From Rhodobacter sp. 24-YEA-8 (lineage in GTDB: Bacteria; Pseudomonadota; Alphaproteobacteria; Rhodobacterales; Rhodobacteraceae): a DNA stretch of 64,000 nucleotides. Position numbers and translations under genes: made by a program. The stretch lies in contig NZ_FNSK01000005.1 of the NCBI RefSeq assembly GCF_900105075.1, forward strand, positions 124,001 through 188,000, read 5' to 3'. Below the pieces are notes generated by a model that was given only the letters and a program-made list of their open reading frames with translations, made no database searches and was not told the DNA's origin. This document shows positions 52,225 to 60,459 of the stretch, one piece after another; within the stretch, counting starts at the first letter, position 1, and each line of letters starts with the position of its first letter.

Positions 52225-52962
52225 ATGACTGACAGCAATAAGGTCGCCCTTGTCACCGGCGCGTCTCGCGGCATCGGCGCGGCCATCGCCCGTCGCCTTG
52301 CCGCCGACGGCTACAGCGTCGTCATCAATTACGCAGGCTCGGTCGGGCCGGCCGAAGAGCTTGCAGCCGCCATCGAAATGGCGGGCGGCAGGGCCCTCAC
52401 CGCCCAGGCCGATGTCAGTGATGCCCGGGCCGTCACCCGTTTGTTCGACACTGTCGAGGCCGCCTTCGGGGGGATTGATGTTCTCGTCAACAATGCCGGA
52501 ATCATGAAGCTGGCCCCGATCGGCCAGAGCGAAGACGCGCTGATCGACAGCCAGATCGATATCAACCTGAAAGGCACGATCCACACCCTGCGCGAGGCGG
52601 CAAAACGCCTGCGCGACGGGGGGCGCATCGTGAATTTCTCGACCAGCGTGGTGGGGTTGAAACTCGAAACCTACGGCATTTATGCCGCCACCAAAGCCGC
52701 AGTCGAGACGCTGACCGGCATTCTGGCCAAGGAATTGCGGGGCCGCTCGATCACCGTCAATGCAGTCGCGCCCGGGCCGACCGCGACCGCGCTGTTCCTC
52801 GATGGCAAGACGCCCGAGCTTGTCGGGCATCTGGCAAAGATGAACCCGCTAGAACGGCTCGGCAGCCCCGAAGACATCGCGGCGGTGGTTGCCTTCCTCG
52901 TCGGCCCCGATGGTGGCTGGGTCAACGGCCAGGTGCTGCGCGCCAATGGCGGCATGATCTGA
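52225..52962 (+). CDS. Short-chain dehydrogenase/reductase (SDR)
   Basis: A 245-residue SDR from ATG 52225 with an AGGAG ribosome-binding site. TGASRGIGAAIARRLAADG is the cofactor loop, DVSD the adenine contact, NNAG the structural motif, Ser is in NFSTSVVG, and YAATK supplies Tyr and Lys. It resembles FabG-like and glucose-dehydrogenase-like members that prefer NADP (Asn-Tyr-Ala after beta-2). It is divergent from the LysR regulator that probably controls it. Substrate unknown. Confidence 0.92.
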   Translation: MTDSNKVALVTGASRGIGAAIARRLAADGYSVVINYAGSVGPAEELAAAIEMAGGRALTAQADVSDARAVTRLFDTVEAAFGGIDVLVNNAGIMKLAPIGQSEDALIDSQIDINLKGTIHTLREAAKRLRDGGRIVNFSTSVVGLKLETYGIYAATKAAVETLTGILAKELRGRSITVNAVAPGPTATALFLDGKTPELVGHLAKMNPLERLGSPEDIAAVVAFLVGPDGGWVNGQVLRANGGMI

Positions 52963-53819
52963 CAGGGCCCATCCCGGGCCCTGGATCTGGTCGAGGCAAT
53001 AGTGGCGACTGTCACCGGCAGACAGCGCCATCTTTTTTGCGTCTGTTCGATCTGCCGGCCACCGGCTGCGCGGTCACGATGACGTAAAGTGGCGTCAAGA
53101 GGTAGCGGCCGTCACGGGACCAGATCCGGTCGAAATGCTCGACAAGCCACGCGCTGGTTGCACCGAAATTTTCCCTTCCGGCCTCGTTGACCGGCAGCCC
53201 GAAAGCTCTCGCAGGCGTCAGGCAGCAGAACTCGCTTTCGACGCCGTCCTGCAGATCGATCCGACCCGGCAACCGGCCGATCTGCGTTTGAAAGATATGG
53301 GGTGTCGGCGTGGTGCCATGCGGCTTTTTCTACTGGTTCTTATGCCAGAGCAGGGCGGTTCTTCAGCAAGGCCTGCACCCTCTGCAAGGCCGTATGCACC
53401 CCTATCAGAACAGGTCTTCAATTTCCGCTTTGTTGCCCAGCGAGCGGGCCGCAATCTGAATCTCCAGGTCATGGCGACCAGGATCGACCGCAGCTTCGTC
53501 GGTTTCCCGGCCGTTTCGATGGTGGAAATCGTCGCCTGTCGCAGGCTGGCCAGCACGAGGTCTGTTAGAGAGGAGAATATGCTGAAGCGTATAAAACGTG
53601 AATAAACGCCAGGATGCATATACGTAAAGTATACGCCATAGGGCGCAACCGTCTGACGGTGATCTCATGCCCGTTCAGCACGCCCTACATTGACAGCGGC
53701 GTGCAGAAGGCGCGCCCGGCCTGCCAGGCCCGAACATTCACATCTGCCATTAGCTTACCGGCCTTGGTTCACGTCTTCAGGGGCCATCCGGGTTGCGGCC
53801 CCGCTTGCATCTCACCACA
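52963..53819. other. 857-bp region without an intact recognisable gene
   Basis: On the minus strand an 86-residue open frame (53012-53272) contains FGLPVNEAGRENFGATSAWL and FDRIWSRDGRYLLTPLYVIV, which looks protein-like, but I cannot assign a family. Upstream of it, minus-strand frames between 53405 and 53619 switch phase without a clear start. Composition becomes more AT-rich near 53560-53650. The stretch looks like remnants of one or two decayed genes. Confidence 0.45.
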
Positions 53820-54299
53820 TCAGCGCAACGGGACTGCGGCCACTTTGCTCTTGTAATCTTCCTTTGGGTCGGCGCCGAACAGCGCTCTGAAACCTGCGAG
53901 GATCGAGGAGGCGTTCTCCCAGATCTGCGCACCTTCCGGATCCAGGCGCAGAAGGCGCAGGTTCGGGTCATCCTTGCCGTCGAACCAGGCTGCAATCATG
54001 CTGTTCCAGAGGCGATCAACCACCAGCGGATCAGTGTCGATGGTCACTTTGCCATGAATCGTCGCAAAGAGATCATGGCCTTTTGAGACAAAGGCCGCCA
54101 CTGCGCGCCCGCCGCCTGCGGTCACGATCTCATTGTCGGTGCTGGTGAAAAACCAGATCGGGCCCCGATCCTCGTTCTCAAGGATTGCGGTCATGGGCCG
54201 GGTATGGCCATCATCCTTGCCGGCAAGGCCCAGCATAAGCAAACGGTCCGAGCGCAGGGCGGTCCAGAGTCTGGTCTCCAGTTCAGCGGCTGTCGACAT
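53820..54299 (-). CDS. Pyridoxamine-5'-phosphate-oxidase-fold protein, general stress protein 26 type
   Basis: A 159-residue PPOX split-barrel protein. RSDRLLMLGLAGKDDGHTRP, ILENEDRGPIWFFTSTDNE and GRAVAAFVSKGHDLFATIHG follow the general stress protein 26 pattern; such proteins bind flavin or haem-like cofactors, and their physiological reaction is uncertain. The end of the protein (FGADPKEDYKSKVAAVPL) is also family-like. The upstream region contains GGAAC-N17-GTTC on the minus strand, a good EcfG-type promoter, consistent with a general-stress role. Confidence 0.9.
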   Translation of the reverse strand: MSTAAELETRLWTALRSDRLLMLGLAGKDDGHTRPMTAILENEDRGPIWFFTSTDNEIVTAGGGRAVAAFVSKGHDLFATIHGKVTIDTDPLVVDRLWNSMIAAWFDGKDDPNLRLLRLDPEGAQIWENASSILAGFRALFGADPKEDYKSKVAAVPLR

Positions 54300-54327
54300 A
54301 ACGTCCTCCTGTTGCTGTCGGGGTCTG

Positions 54328-54352
54328 AACCGGCGAAAGACCGATCTGTTCC
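54328..54352 (-). promoter_or_regulatory. EcfG-type promoter between the PPOX gene and otsB
   Basis: On the minus strand GGAAC (54352-54348) is separated by 17 bases from GTT (54330-54328), as in EcfG-dependent promoters of alphaproteobacteria, 29 bases before the PPOX start. The element is nearly symmetrical: the plus strand reads TGAAC-N17-GTT, one mismatch from consensus, and could fire towards otsB. Confidence 0.6.
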
Positions 54353-54567
54353 CGCCCCTCCGGCCCTGATGTGCAACATTTGCGCGATAAGCAGGTTTAT
54401 GCCGTCAGAGGCGCGCAGTGGCGCAGATGGCACGGGAATGATACCCAGGGCGCGCGTAACAGTTGACAGGCTGGCCCTGCACTGCGTGTTGAACATGTGC
54501 CCAGCCTCGTCGGCAGATATATCGCCAGGCGAAGATCCGCGCCCCCGGTTTGCAACCCGGACGCGAT

Positions 54568-55464
54568 ATGCCCACTATTCCTGATATGGTTGCGAAAAAT
54601 CGACAGGAAGCGTCACCGGAAGCCCCGTCGGAAGGCCAGGGCATTGCAGAACCGCCGGTCTCAGCATCGCCCCGGACACCTTCTTGGGTGACCGAGAACG
54701 GGCCGGCTCTGCCAGATCCCGGCAAGGTTGCGCTCTTCCTGGATCTGGATGGAACCCTGCTCGATCTGGCAGCAACGCCGGATCAGGTGGCGGCAGAACC
54801 GGGGCTGGGCGCGTTGCTGCGGCAGCTGGAGCGCCGGACGGAAGGTGCATTGGCTTTGGTGACGGGTCGTCAGGTGGCTTTTGTCGATGCCCTGTTCCCC
54901 GCGCATCGTTTCACGGTGGCCGGACTGCACGGGGTCGAGCTGCGCCCCTCCACAGCGGTTGGGACAGGGATTGCCGCGATTGCCGCGCCGCCAAGGGAAA
55001 CTCAATCATTTCAGGCGGCCTTCTCAGGGATGCAAAATGCGGCCCGAGACCTCGGATTGCTGACCGAGGATAAGGGCGCGGCCTTCGCCCTGCATTACCG
55101 ACAGGCCCCTGAACTGCGCAAAGCGGCAGAACGGATCATGGCAGAGGCCGCGCGTGTAGCGGGCCCCCTTTACCGGTTGCGGGAGGGGAAATGCGTCATC
55201 GAACTCTGCCCCGCTGGTGCCGATAAGGGGGCCGCGCTCCGGAACCTTATGGCATCGCCCCCGTTTAACAGCCGCCGCCCCCTGGCCGCCGGCGATGACC
55301 TCACAGACGAGGCCATGTTCACGGCGGCCAATGCCCTCGGGGGGATCACAATCCGCATCGGAGCACAGGACAGCCCGAGCGCTGCCACCGCACGAATTGC
55401 CAGCCCGGCCGCCTTCCGGGCCTGGTTACGTCAGCTCGCCGGACTGACCGGCGCAGGAGACTGA
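54568..55464 (+). CDS. otsB: Trehalose-6-phosphate phosphatase OtsB
   Basis: A 298-residue HAD-type phosphatase. After a disordered N-terminal extension of about 50 residues comes motif I FLDLDGTLLDLAATPD (two catalytic Asp), LVTGRQVAFVDALFP, AGLHGVELR, and motif IV AAGDDLTDEAMFTAAN. It dephosphorylates trehalose-6-phosphate made by OtsA to give the osmoprotectant trehalose. ATG 54568 is the best start; a TTG at 54550 lies upstream. It is followed after five bases by a GH15 enzyme and then otsA, an operon for trehalose synthesis and turnover under stress. Confidence 0.92.
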   Translation: MPTIPDMVAKNRQEASPEAPSEGQGIAEPPVSASPRTPSWVTENGPALPDPGKVALFLDLDGTLLDLAATPDQVAAEPGLGALLRQLERRTEGALALVTGRQVAFVDALFPAHRFTVAGLHGVELRPSTAVGTGIAAIAAPPRETQSFQAAFSGMQNAARDLGLLTEDKGAAFALHYRQAPELRKAAERIMAEAARVAGPLYRLREGKCVIELCPAGADKGAALRNLMASPPFNSRRPLAAGDDLTDEAMFTAANALGGITIRIGAQDSPSAATARIASPAAFRAWLRQLAGLTGAGD

Positions 55465-55469
55465 GCTTT

Positions 55470-57302
55470 ATGACAGATCGTAAAACTGCCACCCGCGCCC
55501 GCTCTGATGCGGGACTTGATCGCGCCGTGATCGGCAATGCCAGCCTTGCCGCCCTGATCGACCGGGACGGCGGGCTGGACTGGATGTGCGTTCCGCGCAT
55601 GGATGGCGACCCGGTCTTCTGCGGGCTGCTGGGTGGCGTTGCGGGGGATGCAACAGGCGTGCAGGACGGTGCCTGGCGTATCCGGCTGGACCGTCAGACC
55701 GATAGCCGCCAGCGCTATCTGCGCAACACCGCGATCCTCGAAACGATCCTGACCGATGAACACGGCAATGAAGCGCGGATCCTCGATTTTGCGCCGCGTT
55801 TCATGCGCAACGGCCGCATGTTTCGCGGTTATTCGGTTCTGCGCATTGTCGAGCCGCTGCGCGGCACGCCCAGGCTGACGGTCTCGCTGCGGCCGCGGGC
55901 AGACTATGGCGCCGATGCACCGGTACTCACGCGGGGCACCAGCCATATCCGCTATATCCTCGGGCCGGAAGTGCTGCGCCTGACCACCGATGCGCCGGTC
56001 GATTACATCCTGGCGGAGACCCCTTTCCTGCTGGAACATCCGCAGGCTTTTATCCTCGGGCCGGATGAGAGCCTGACGGATCATCCGATGGTCGTGGCGC
56101 GCCATTTCCTGCAAGAGACCACGGATTACTGGCGGAACTGGGTCCGCAGCCTGGCGCTGCCCGCCGATTTCCAGGATGTGGTGATCCGCGCGGCAATCAC
56201 GCTGAAGCTCTGCTCGAACGAGGAAACCGGCGCGATCGTCGCAGCCCTGACCACCTCGATCCCGGAATATGGCGCCAGCGGACGGACCTGGGATTACCGC
56301 TTCTGCTGGCTCCGCGACAGCTATTTCACTGTCCAGGCGCTGAACAGTCTCAACGCCACCAGGACAATGGAAAACTACCTCAGCTATGTGTCAAACCTCG
56401 CGGCGGGGTCTGACAGCGGCTATATGCAGCCGCTGTTCGGCCTCGGGCTGGAGCGCGTGGTGGACGAGCATATCGTCGCAGCCCTGCCGGGCTATCGCGG
56501 TTTCGGCCCGGTCCGGCGGGGCAATGCGGCTTTCGCCCAGGTGCAGAATGACGGCTACGGTTCCGTCATCCTGGCGGCAATCCAGTGTTTCTTTGACGAA
56601 CGCCTGCCCGATATGGGCGATGAGGCCCTGTTCCGCCGGCTGGAAAAGCTGGGCGCCGAGGCCGAGGCCTGCTGGGACCAGCCTGATGCCGGGCTGTGGG
56701 AGTTCCGCACCCGCGAAGAGGTCCATACCCATTCCGCACTGATGTGCTGGGCGGCCTGCGACCGTCTGGCGCGGATCGCCGGTAAGCTGGGCCTCGCGCC
56801 CGAGGCCGCGCGCTGGTCCGCCAGCGCGTCGCAGATCAGGGAGGCGATCTTCCGCCTCGGCTGGAACGCTGATCGCGGCTGCTTCGTGGCCGCGTTCGGC
56901 GGGGATGAGGTGGATGCGAGCCTGCTTCTGATGGCGCAGACCGGCTTTATCGCCGCCGATGATCCGCGCTTTCTGGCCACTGTGGCCGCCTGCGAGGCGG
57001 ATCTGCGGTTCGGAAACCACCTTTACCGTTACCGCCGCCCCGATGATTTCGGCGCGCCCGAGACCGCCTTTACCGCCTGCACCTTCTGGCTGATCGACGC
57101 GCTGGTGCGCACCGGGCGCAAAGACGAGGCGCGCGAGATCTTTGCCGATGTACTGGCGCGGCGGAACCATCTCGGCCTTCTGTCAGAGGGCGTCCATGTC
57201 GAAAGCGGCGAGCTTTGGGGCAATTTCCCGCAGACCTATTCCATGGTCGGGCTGATCAATGCCGCGATGGCGCTGTCGCGCCCCTGGGAGGATGTGCTGT
57301 GA
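55470..57302 (+). CDS. Glycoside hydrolase family 15 protein (trehalase/glucoamylase-like)
   Basis: A 610-residue GH15 enzyme. The N-terminal beta domain begins with IGNASLAALIDRDGGLDWMC. The (alpha/alpha)6 barrel contains GRTWDYRFCWLRDSYFTVQ, DAGLWEFRTREEVHTHSALM with the probable general-acid Glu, and LSEGVHVESGELWGNFPQTY with the general-base Glu. Close relatives in actinobacteria hydrolyse trehalose. Its place between otsB and otsA argues for trehalose turnover or control of pool size rather than starch degradation. Its stop overlaps the otsA GTG start by four bases. Confidence 0.9.
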   Translation: MTDRKTATRARSDAGLDRAVIGNASLAALIDRDGGLDWMCVPRMDGDPVFCGLLGGVAGDATGVQDGAWRIRLDRQTDSRQRYLRNTAILETILTDEHGNEARILDFAPRFMRNGRMFRGYSVLRIVEPLRGTPRLTVSLRPRADYGADAPVLTRGTSHIRYILGPEVLRLTTDAPVDYILAETPFLLEHPQAFILGPDESLTDHPMVVARHFLQETTDYWRNWVRSLALPADFQDVVIRAAITLKLCSNEETGAIVAALTTSIPEYGASGRTWDYRFCWLRDSYFTVQALNSLNATRTMENYLSYVSNLAAGSDSGYMQPLFGLGLERVVDEHIVAALPGYRGFGPVRRGNAAFAQVQNDGYGSVILAAIQCFFDERLPDMGDEALFRRLEKLGAEAEACWDQPDAGLWEFRTREEVHTHSALMCWAACDRLARIAGKLGLAPEAARWSASASQIREAIFRLGWNADRGCFVAAFGGDEVDASLLLMAQTGFIAADDPRFLATVAACEADLRFGNHLYRYRRPDDFGAPETAFTACTFWLIDALVRTGRKDEAREIFADVLARRNHLGLLSEGVHVESGELWGNFPQTYSMVGLINAAMALSRPWEDVL

Positions 57303-58735
57303 GCCGCCTGATCGTCGTCTCGAACCGGGTGCCCGCGCCCGACCGCCCGCCACAGGGCGGGCTTGCGGTGGCCGTCCGGGCCGCGCTGCAGGAACGCGGT
57401 GGGGTCTGGATGGGCTGGTCGGGGCAATCCTCTGGCGAGGAGGATCCCGGAGCGCTGAAGCTTTTTGAGGAAGGCCAGATCACCTATGCGCTGAGCGATT
57501 TGTCAGAGCGCGATCTGTCGGAATATTACAACGGCCTCGCAAACAGCGTGCTCTGGCCTTTGTGCCATTACCGGATCGACCTTACGGATTACAGCCGTCG
57601 CGACGCCGAGGGGTATTTTCGCGTCAACCGGCACTTTGCCGGGCGCCTCGCGCCTCTGATCCGCAAAGGCGATCTGATCTGGATCCATGATTACCACCTG
57701 ATCCCGCTTGCGGCCGAGCTGCGAAAGCTGGGCATCACCAACCGGATCGGGTTTTTCATGCATATCCCCTGGCCCGCGCCGGATGTTTTCCTCACCCTCC
57801 CGGTGGGCGAGACATTGCTGCGGGCGATGACCTCCTATGATCTCCTGGGCTTTCAGACCGCACCGGATGCCGGGAATTTCAGCCTTTGCCTCAGTCGCAG
57901 CGGAGTGGCAAAGCCGGTGCCGGGAGAGGATGGCACCCATCTTGCCGAGGGCCGCCGGTTCAGGGTCGGTGCCTTCCCGATCAGCATCGATGCGGCAGCC
58001 TTTGGCCGCACCGCCGCGAATGCCGTGCGCAATGTCGCGATGCGCAAATTCCGCGCCTCGCTGGAGGGGCGGATGCTGATCATGGGGGTTGACCGGCTTG
58101 ATTATACCAAGGGTCTGCCACAGCGCATGCATGCCTTTGGGCGCTTTCTTGAATCCAGTCCGGAATGGCTGGGCCGGGTGACCTATCTGCAGGTCACACC
58201 CCAGACGCGCGAAGGCGTCGCGCAATATGACACATTGCGCCAGGAAGTGGCCGGGCTGGCCGGGCAGATCAATGGCATGCACAGCCGGCTTGACTGGATG
58301 CCGGTGCGCTATGTGAACCGCGCCTTCGGCCAGCAGACGCTGGCGGGGCTTTACCGGATCGCCAGGATCGGGCTGGTCACGCCACTGCGCGACGGCATGA
58401 ATCTGGTGGCCAAGGAATATGTCGCGGCTCAGGATCCCGAGGATCCGGGCACCCTCATCCTGTCCCGCTTCGCCGGGGCCGCCGCCGAATTGCGGGACGG
58501 CGCGCTGCTGGTGAACCCCTATGACGAAGAAACCATAACGCGCGCCATTGCGCAGGCGGTTACGATGACCCGCGACGAGCGCAAGGCGCGCCACGCCGCC
58601 ATGACGGCGGTTCTGGCAGAGCATGATGTCTTTGCCTGGTGCCGGAACTATATGGCGCAGCTCGGGGATGTCCGCCCGGTTCTCGCCTCTGGCACCGAAG
58701 CCGGGCGCCGCGCGCCGGGTCAGACTGTTGTCTGA
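57299..58735 (+). CDS. otsA: Trehalose-6-phosphate synthase OtsA
   Basis: A 478-residue GT20 glycosyltransferase starting at GTG 57299 (VSRLIVVSNRVPAPDRPPQG). WMGWSG, YYNGLANSVLWPLCHYR, WIHDYHLIPLAAELR, GFFMHIPWP, GVDRLDYTKGLPQRMHAF and LRDGMNLVAKEYVAAQ are family hallmarks covering the glucose-6-phosphate and UDP-glucose sites. It makes trehalose-6-phosphate for OtsB. The start overlaps the GH15 stop. Its place in a stress island fits osmotic and desiccation protection. Confidence 0.94.
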   Translation: MSRLIVVSNRVPAPDRPPQGGLAVAVRAALQERGGVWMGWSGQSSGEEDPGALKLFEEGQITYALSDLSERDLSEYYNGLANSVLWPLCHYRIDLTDYSRRDAEGYFRVNRHFAGRLAPLIRKGDLIWIHDYHLIPLAAELRKLGITNRIGFFMHIPWPAPDVFLTLPVGETLLRAMTSYDLLGFQTAPDAGNFSLCLSRSGVAKPVPGEDGTHLAEGRRFRVGAFPISIDAAAFGRTAANAVRNVAMRKFRASLEGRMLIMGVDRLDYTKGLPQRMHAFGRFLESSPEWLGRVTYLQVTPQTREGVAQYDTLRQEVAGLAGQINGMHSRLDWMPVRYVNRAFGQQTLAGLYRIARIGLVTPLRDGMNLVAKEYVAAQDPEDPGTLILSRFAGAAAELRDGALLVNPYDEETITRAIAQAVTMTRDERKARHAAMTAVLAEHDVFAWCRNYMAQLGDVRPVLASGTEAGRRAPGQTVV

Positions 58736-58789
58736 CCCGGATGCCAGTTGCCGACAGGCCCGCCACAGTCGCGCGACGGGGGCAGACCC

Positions 58790-59032
58790 TTATGTCGCGC
58801 GGCGGATAAAACCTGCGACAGGCCAGGTCCAGCCGATCTCGCGTGACCGGTTCGGGCGCAGCCAGATCCAGTTCAGAAGGCCTGCCGGAACGCCAAGCAG
58901 CAGCCCGGCCAGGGCCGCAATGACAAAGGTCGCCGCATCATAATAGCCAAGCGCGAGGCCCGCGATCACCACCGTTCCGGCGATGCAGGCCGCCCAGAGA
59001 TGGACGAGCAGAAGGCGCAGCCAGGGAAACAT
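58790..59032 (-). CDS. Small two-helix membrane protein of unknown function
   Basis: An 80-residue protein with two hydrophobic helices (LLLVHLWAACIAGTVVIAGL and ATFVIAALAGLLLGVPAGLL) and a basic, tryptophan-containing C-terminus. AAGGAGAAGAGG lies directly upstream of the ATG. It is 51 bases downstream of the peptidoglycan-binding protein on the same strand and probably the last gene of a three-gene EcfG-driven unit. No family is recognised. Confidence 0.7.
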   Translation of the reverse strand: MFPWLRLLLVHLWAACIAGTVVIAGLALGYYDAATFVIAALAGLLLGVPAGLLNWIWLRPNRSREIGWTWPVAGFIRRAT

Positions 59033-59083
59033 CCTCTTCTCCTTTCATATCAGGTTCAGGGCACCCCACAAAGGATGCCGGTT

Positions 59084-59863
59084 TCACCCGCCGCTTTGCC
59101 GGCGCAGTTCGCGCAGCTGGTCGGCGGTGATATAGCCGCTGGCCCGCAGCCCTTCGTCGCGCTGCCAGGTCGCGATGGCATTGCGGCTGTTCTGACCCAG
59201 AACACCATCGGTGCCCCGCGTGTTATAGCCAAGTGCCGTCAGGCGGCGCTGAAGATCGCGGCGTTCCGGGACCGTCAGCCCGAGGAGGCGCTCCTCTGCC
59301 CGGTCATCCATGGCGACAGTGTTTTCCGGCGGCGATACCGTTCCGGCCTGATCGCGAAGCTGGCGGACCTGGCGGTCGGTCACATAACCGCTGGCGGCCA
59401 CGCCGTTTGCCGTTTGCCAGCGCCGTATGGCGTCGCGGGTCTTGCTCCCCCAGAGACCATCCGCCACCCCGGCATCATAGCCAAGCGAGGTCAGCTGGCT
59501 CTGGATCTGGCGCCGCTGATCGCGGCTCAGCGCGAGCGCCGCTTCTGCATTGCTGGCACTGTCGGTAGGCGCGGGTGCGGGCAGGGGCTTCGGGTCAACA
59601 GGGCGGACCACGCCGCCAAGCCGCGCGATTTCGCGTTCCGCTTCGGCACGGGAAAGGCCATTCGGGAAGCGTTGCAGATAGGCACGCCAGCCGTTCAGCG
59701 TTCCGGTCTGCCGCGCCTCGGCGCCGGCCTGGCGGTCAAGCTCCTGTACCAGCAGGCCCTGTGCAACGCCCGAAATGATACCTTCGAGATCCCCCTGCGC
59801 CCGTGCCGGAGACTGCACCCCGAGACAGACGAAAATCGCAAGAGCAGAGACTGACTTCCTCAT
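59084..59863 (-). CDS. Secreted protein with two peptidoglycan-binding domains
   Basis: A 259-residue protein with a Sec signal peptide (MRKSVSALAIFVCLGVQSPA, cleavage after ARA). Two PG_binding_1 repeats are visible: SRDQRRQIQSQLTSLGYDAG...DGLWGSKTRDAIRRWQ and VPERRDLQRRLTALGYNTRG...DGVLGQNSRNAIATWQ. The N-terminal region (GWRAYLQRFPNGLSRAEAE) resembles TPR/SPOR-like linkers. ATG 59863 has a strong AAGGAGG site. It probably sits in the periplasm on the cell wall; there is no catalytic domain. It shares a transcript with the proline-rich gene upstream. Confidence 0.88.
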   Translation of the reverse strand: MRKSVSALAIFVCLGVQSPARAQGDLEGIISGVAQGLLVQELDRQAGAEARQTGTLNGWRAYLQRFPNGLSRAEAEREIARLGGVVRPVDPKPLPAPAPTDSASNAEAALALSRDQRRQIQSQLTSLGYDAGVADGLWGSKTRDAIRRWQTANGVAASGYVTDRQVRQLRDQAGTVSPPENTVAMDDRAEERLLGLTVPERRDLQRRLTALGYNTRGTDGVLGQNSRNAIATWQRDEGLRASGYITADQLRELRRQSGG

Positions 59864-59916
59864 AGTGTTCCTCCTTTGGTCAGGCGCTGTGCGCCCTGTC
59901 ATGGCACAAGACCGCC

Positions 59917-60183
59917 TCAGCACAGGAAAGGCCCTGATGCGGCGGTGGCGGACCGGGCCTGCAAGGCGCCTGCCCCGCTGTCCTGAGAAGAGGCGACCGG
60001 CCCCTCGGGCCGATCTGGCGCGGGAATGGGGTCTCCGACTTCGGGGAGTTGCGGGATATCCGGGCCGCGGCGGCCCGGTCTCGGGTCCTGCACCGGCGTA
60101 TCGGCCGGATCCTGCGGTACATCCGGGCCTGCGGGCGGGGCCGGCGTGACCGGCAGATCGGGATCTTCGCCTCCATGTGGCAT
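59917..60183 (-). CDS. Small proline-rich protein of unknown function
   Basis: An 88-residue protein, very rich in Pro, Asp and Gly (MPHGGEDPDLPVTPAPPAG; later RPGRRGPDIPQLPEVGDPIP). The ATG is preceded by GACGGAGGG, and a perfect GGAAC-N17-GTTT promoter lies 53 bases upstream on the same strand, which supports it as a real gene despite low complexity. No signal peptide or membrane segment. Probably disordered; first gene of the minus-strand stress unit. Confidence 0.6.
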   Translation of the reverse strand: MPHGGEDPDLPVTPAPPAGPDVPQDPADTPVQDPRPGRRGPDIPQLPEVGDPIPAPDRPEGPVASSQDSGAGALQARSATAASGPFLC

Positions 60184-60235
60184 CGTAAACCCTCCGTCTG
60201 ATGTGAGGCCGGAATGGTGTCCGGCACAGGAAGCA

Positions 60236-60260
60236 AACCCGCTGCTGCAGGCTCTGTTCC
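60236..60260 (-). promoter_or_regulatory. EcfG-type promoter for the minus-strand stress unit
   Basis: Minus-strand GGAAC (60260-60256), 17 bases, then GTT (60238-60236) continuing as GTTT. It is 53 bases upstream of the proline-rich gene and identical in spacing to the elements at 54328 and 60350. Confidence 0.6.
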
Positions 60261-60349
60261 GTCTCGATCTGTCATGCAGCGCTTTTTCGCCTCCCGGGTG
60301 CGGCGGAGCTTAAAAAGTGGGGCGGTACCTCGCGGGGCGGGATCACTTC

Positions 60350-60375
60350 GGAACAAATCGCAGTCCAAAAGGTTT
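60350..60375 (+). promoter_or_regulatory. EcfG-type promoter for the glycine-zipper stress protein
   Basis: GGAAC (60350-60354), 17 bases, then GTTT (60372-60375) on the plus strand, 85 bases before the ATG at 60460. Together with the divergent element at 60236-60260 it makes a back-to-back stress promoter pair. Confidence 0.6.
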
Positions 60376-60459
60376 CTTCCCCTCATGCGCCGCCTTTGTC
60401 GCCTGGACAGGCAAGGGCGGGCCGCCAGCAGACCACCTGTCCGGAAGGGGGAGAATGAC

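Noticed and set aside
54435..54465. GGAAT-N16-GTAAC upstream of otsB as an EcfG promoter
   Set aside because: Both core elements are mismatched and the spacing differs from the three good sites. The near-symmetrical element at 54328-54352 is a better candidate.
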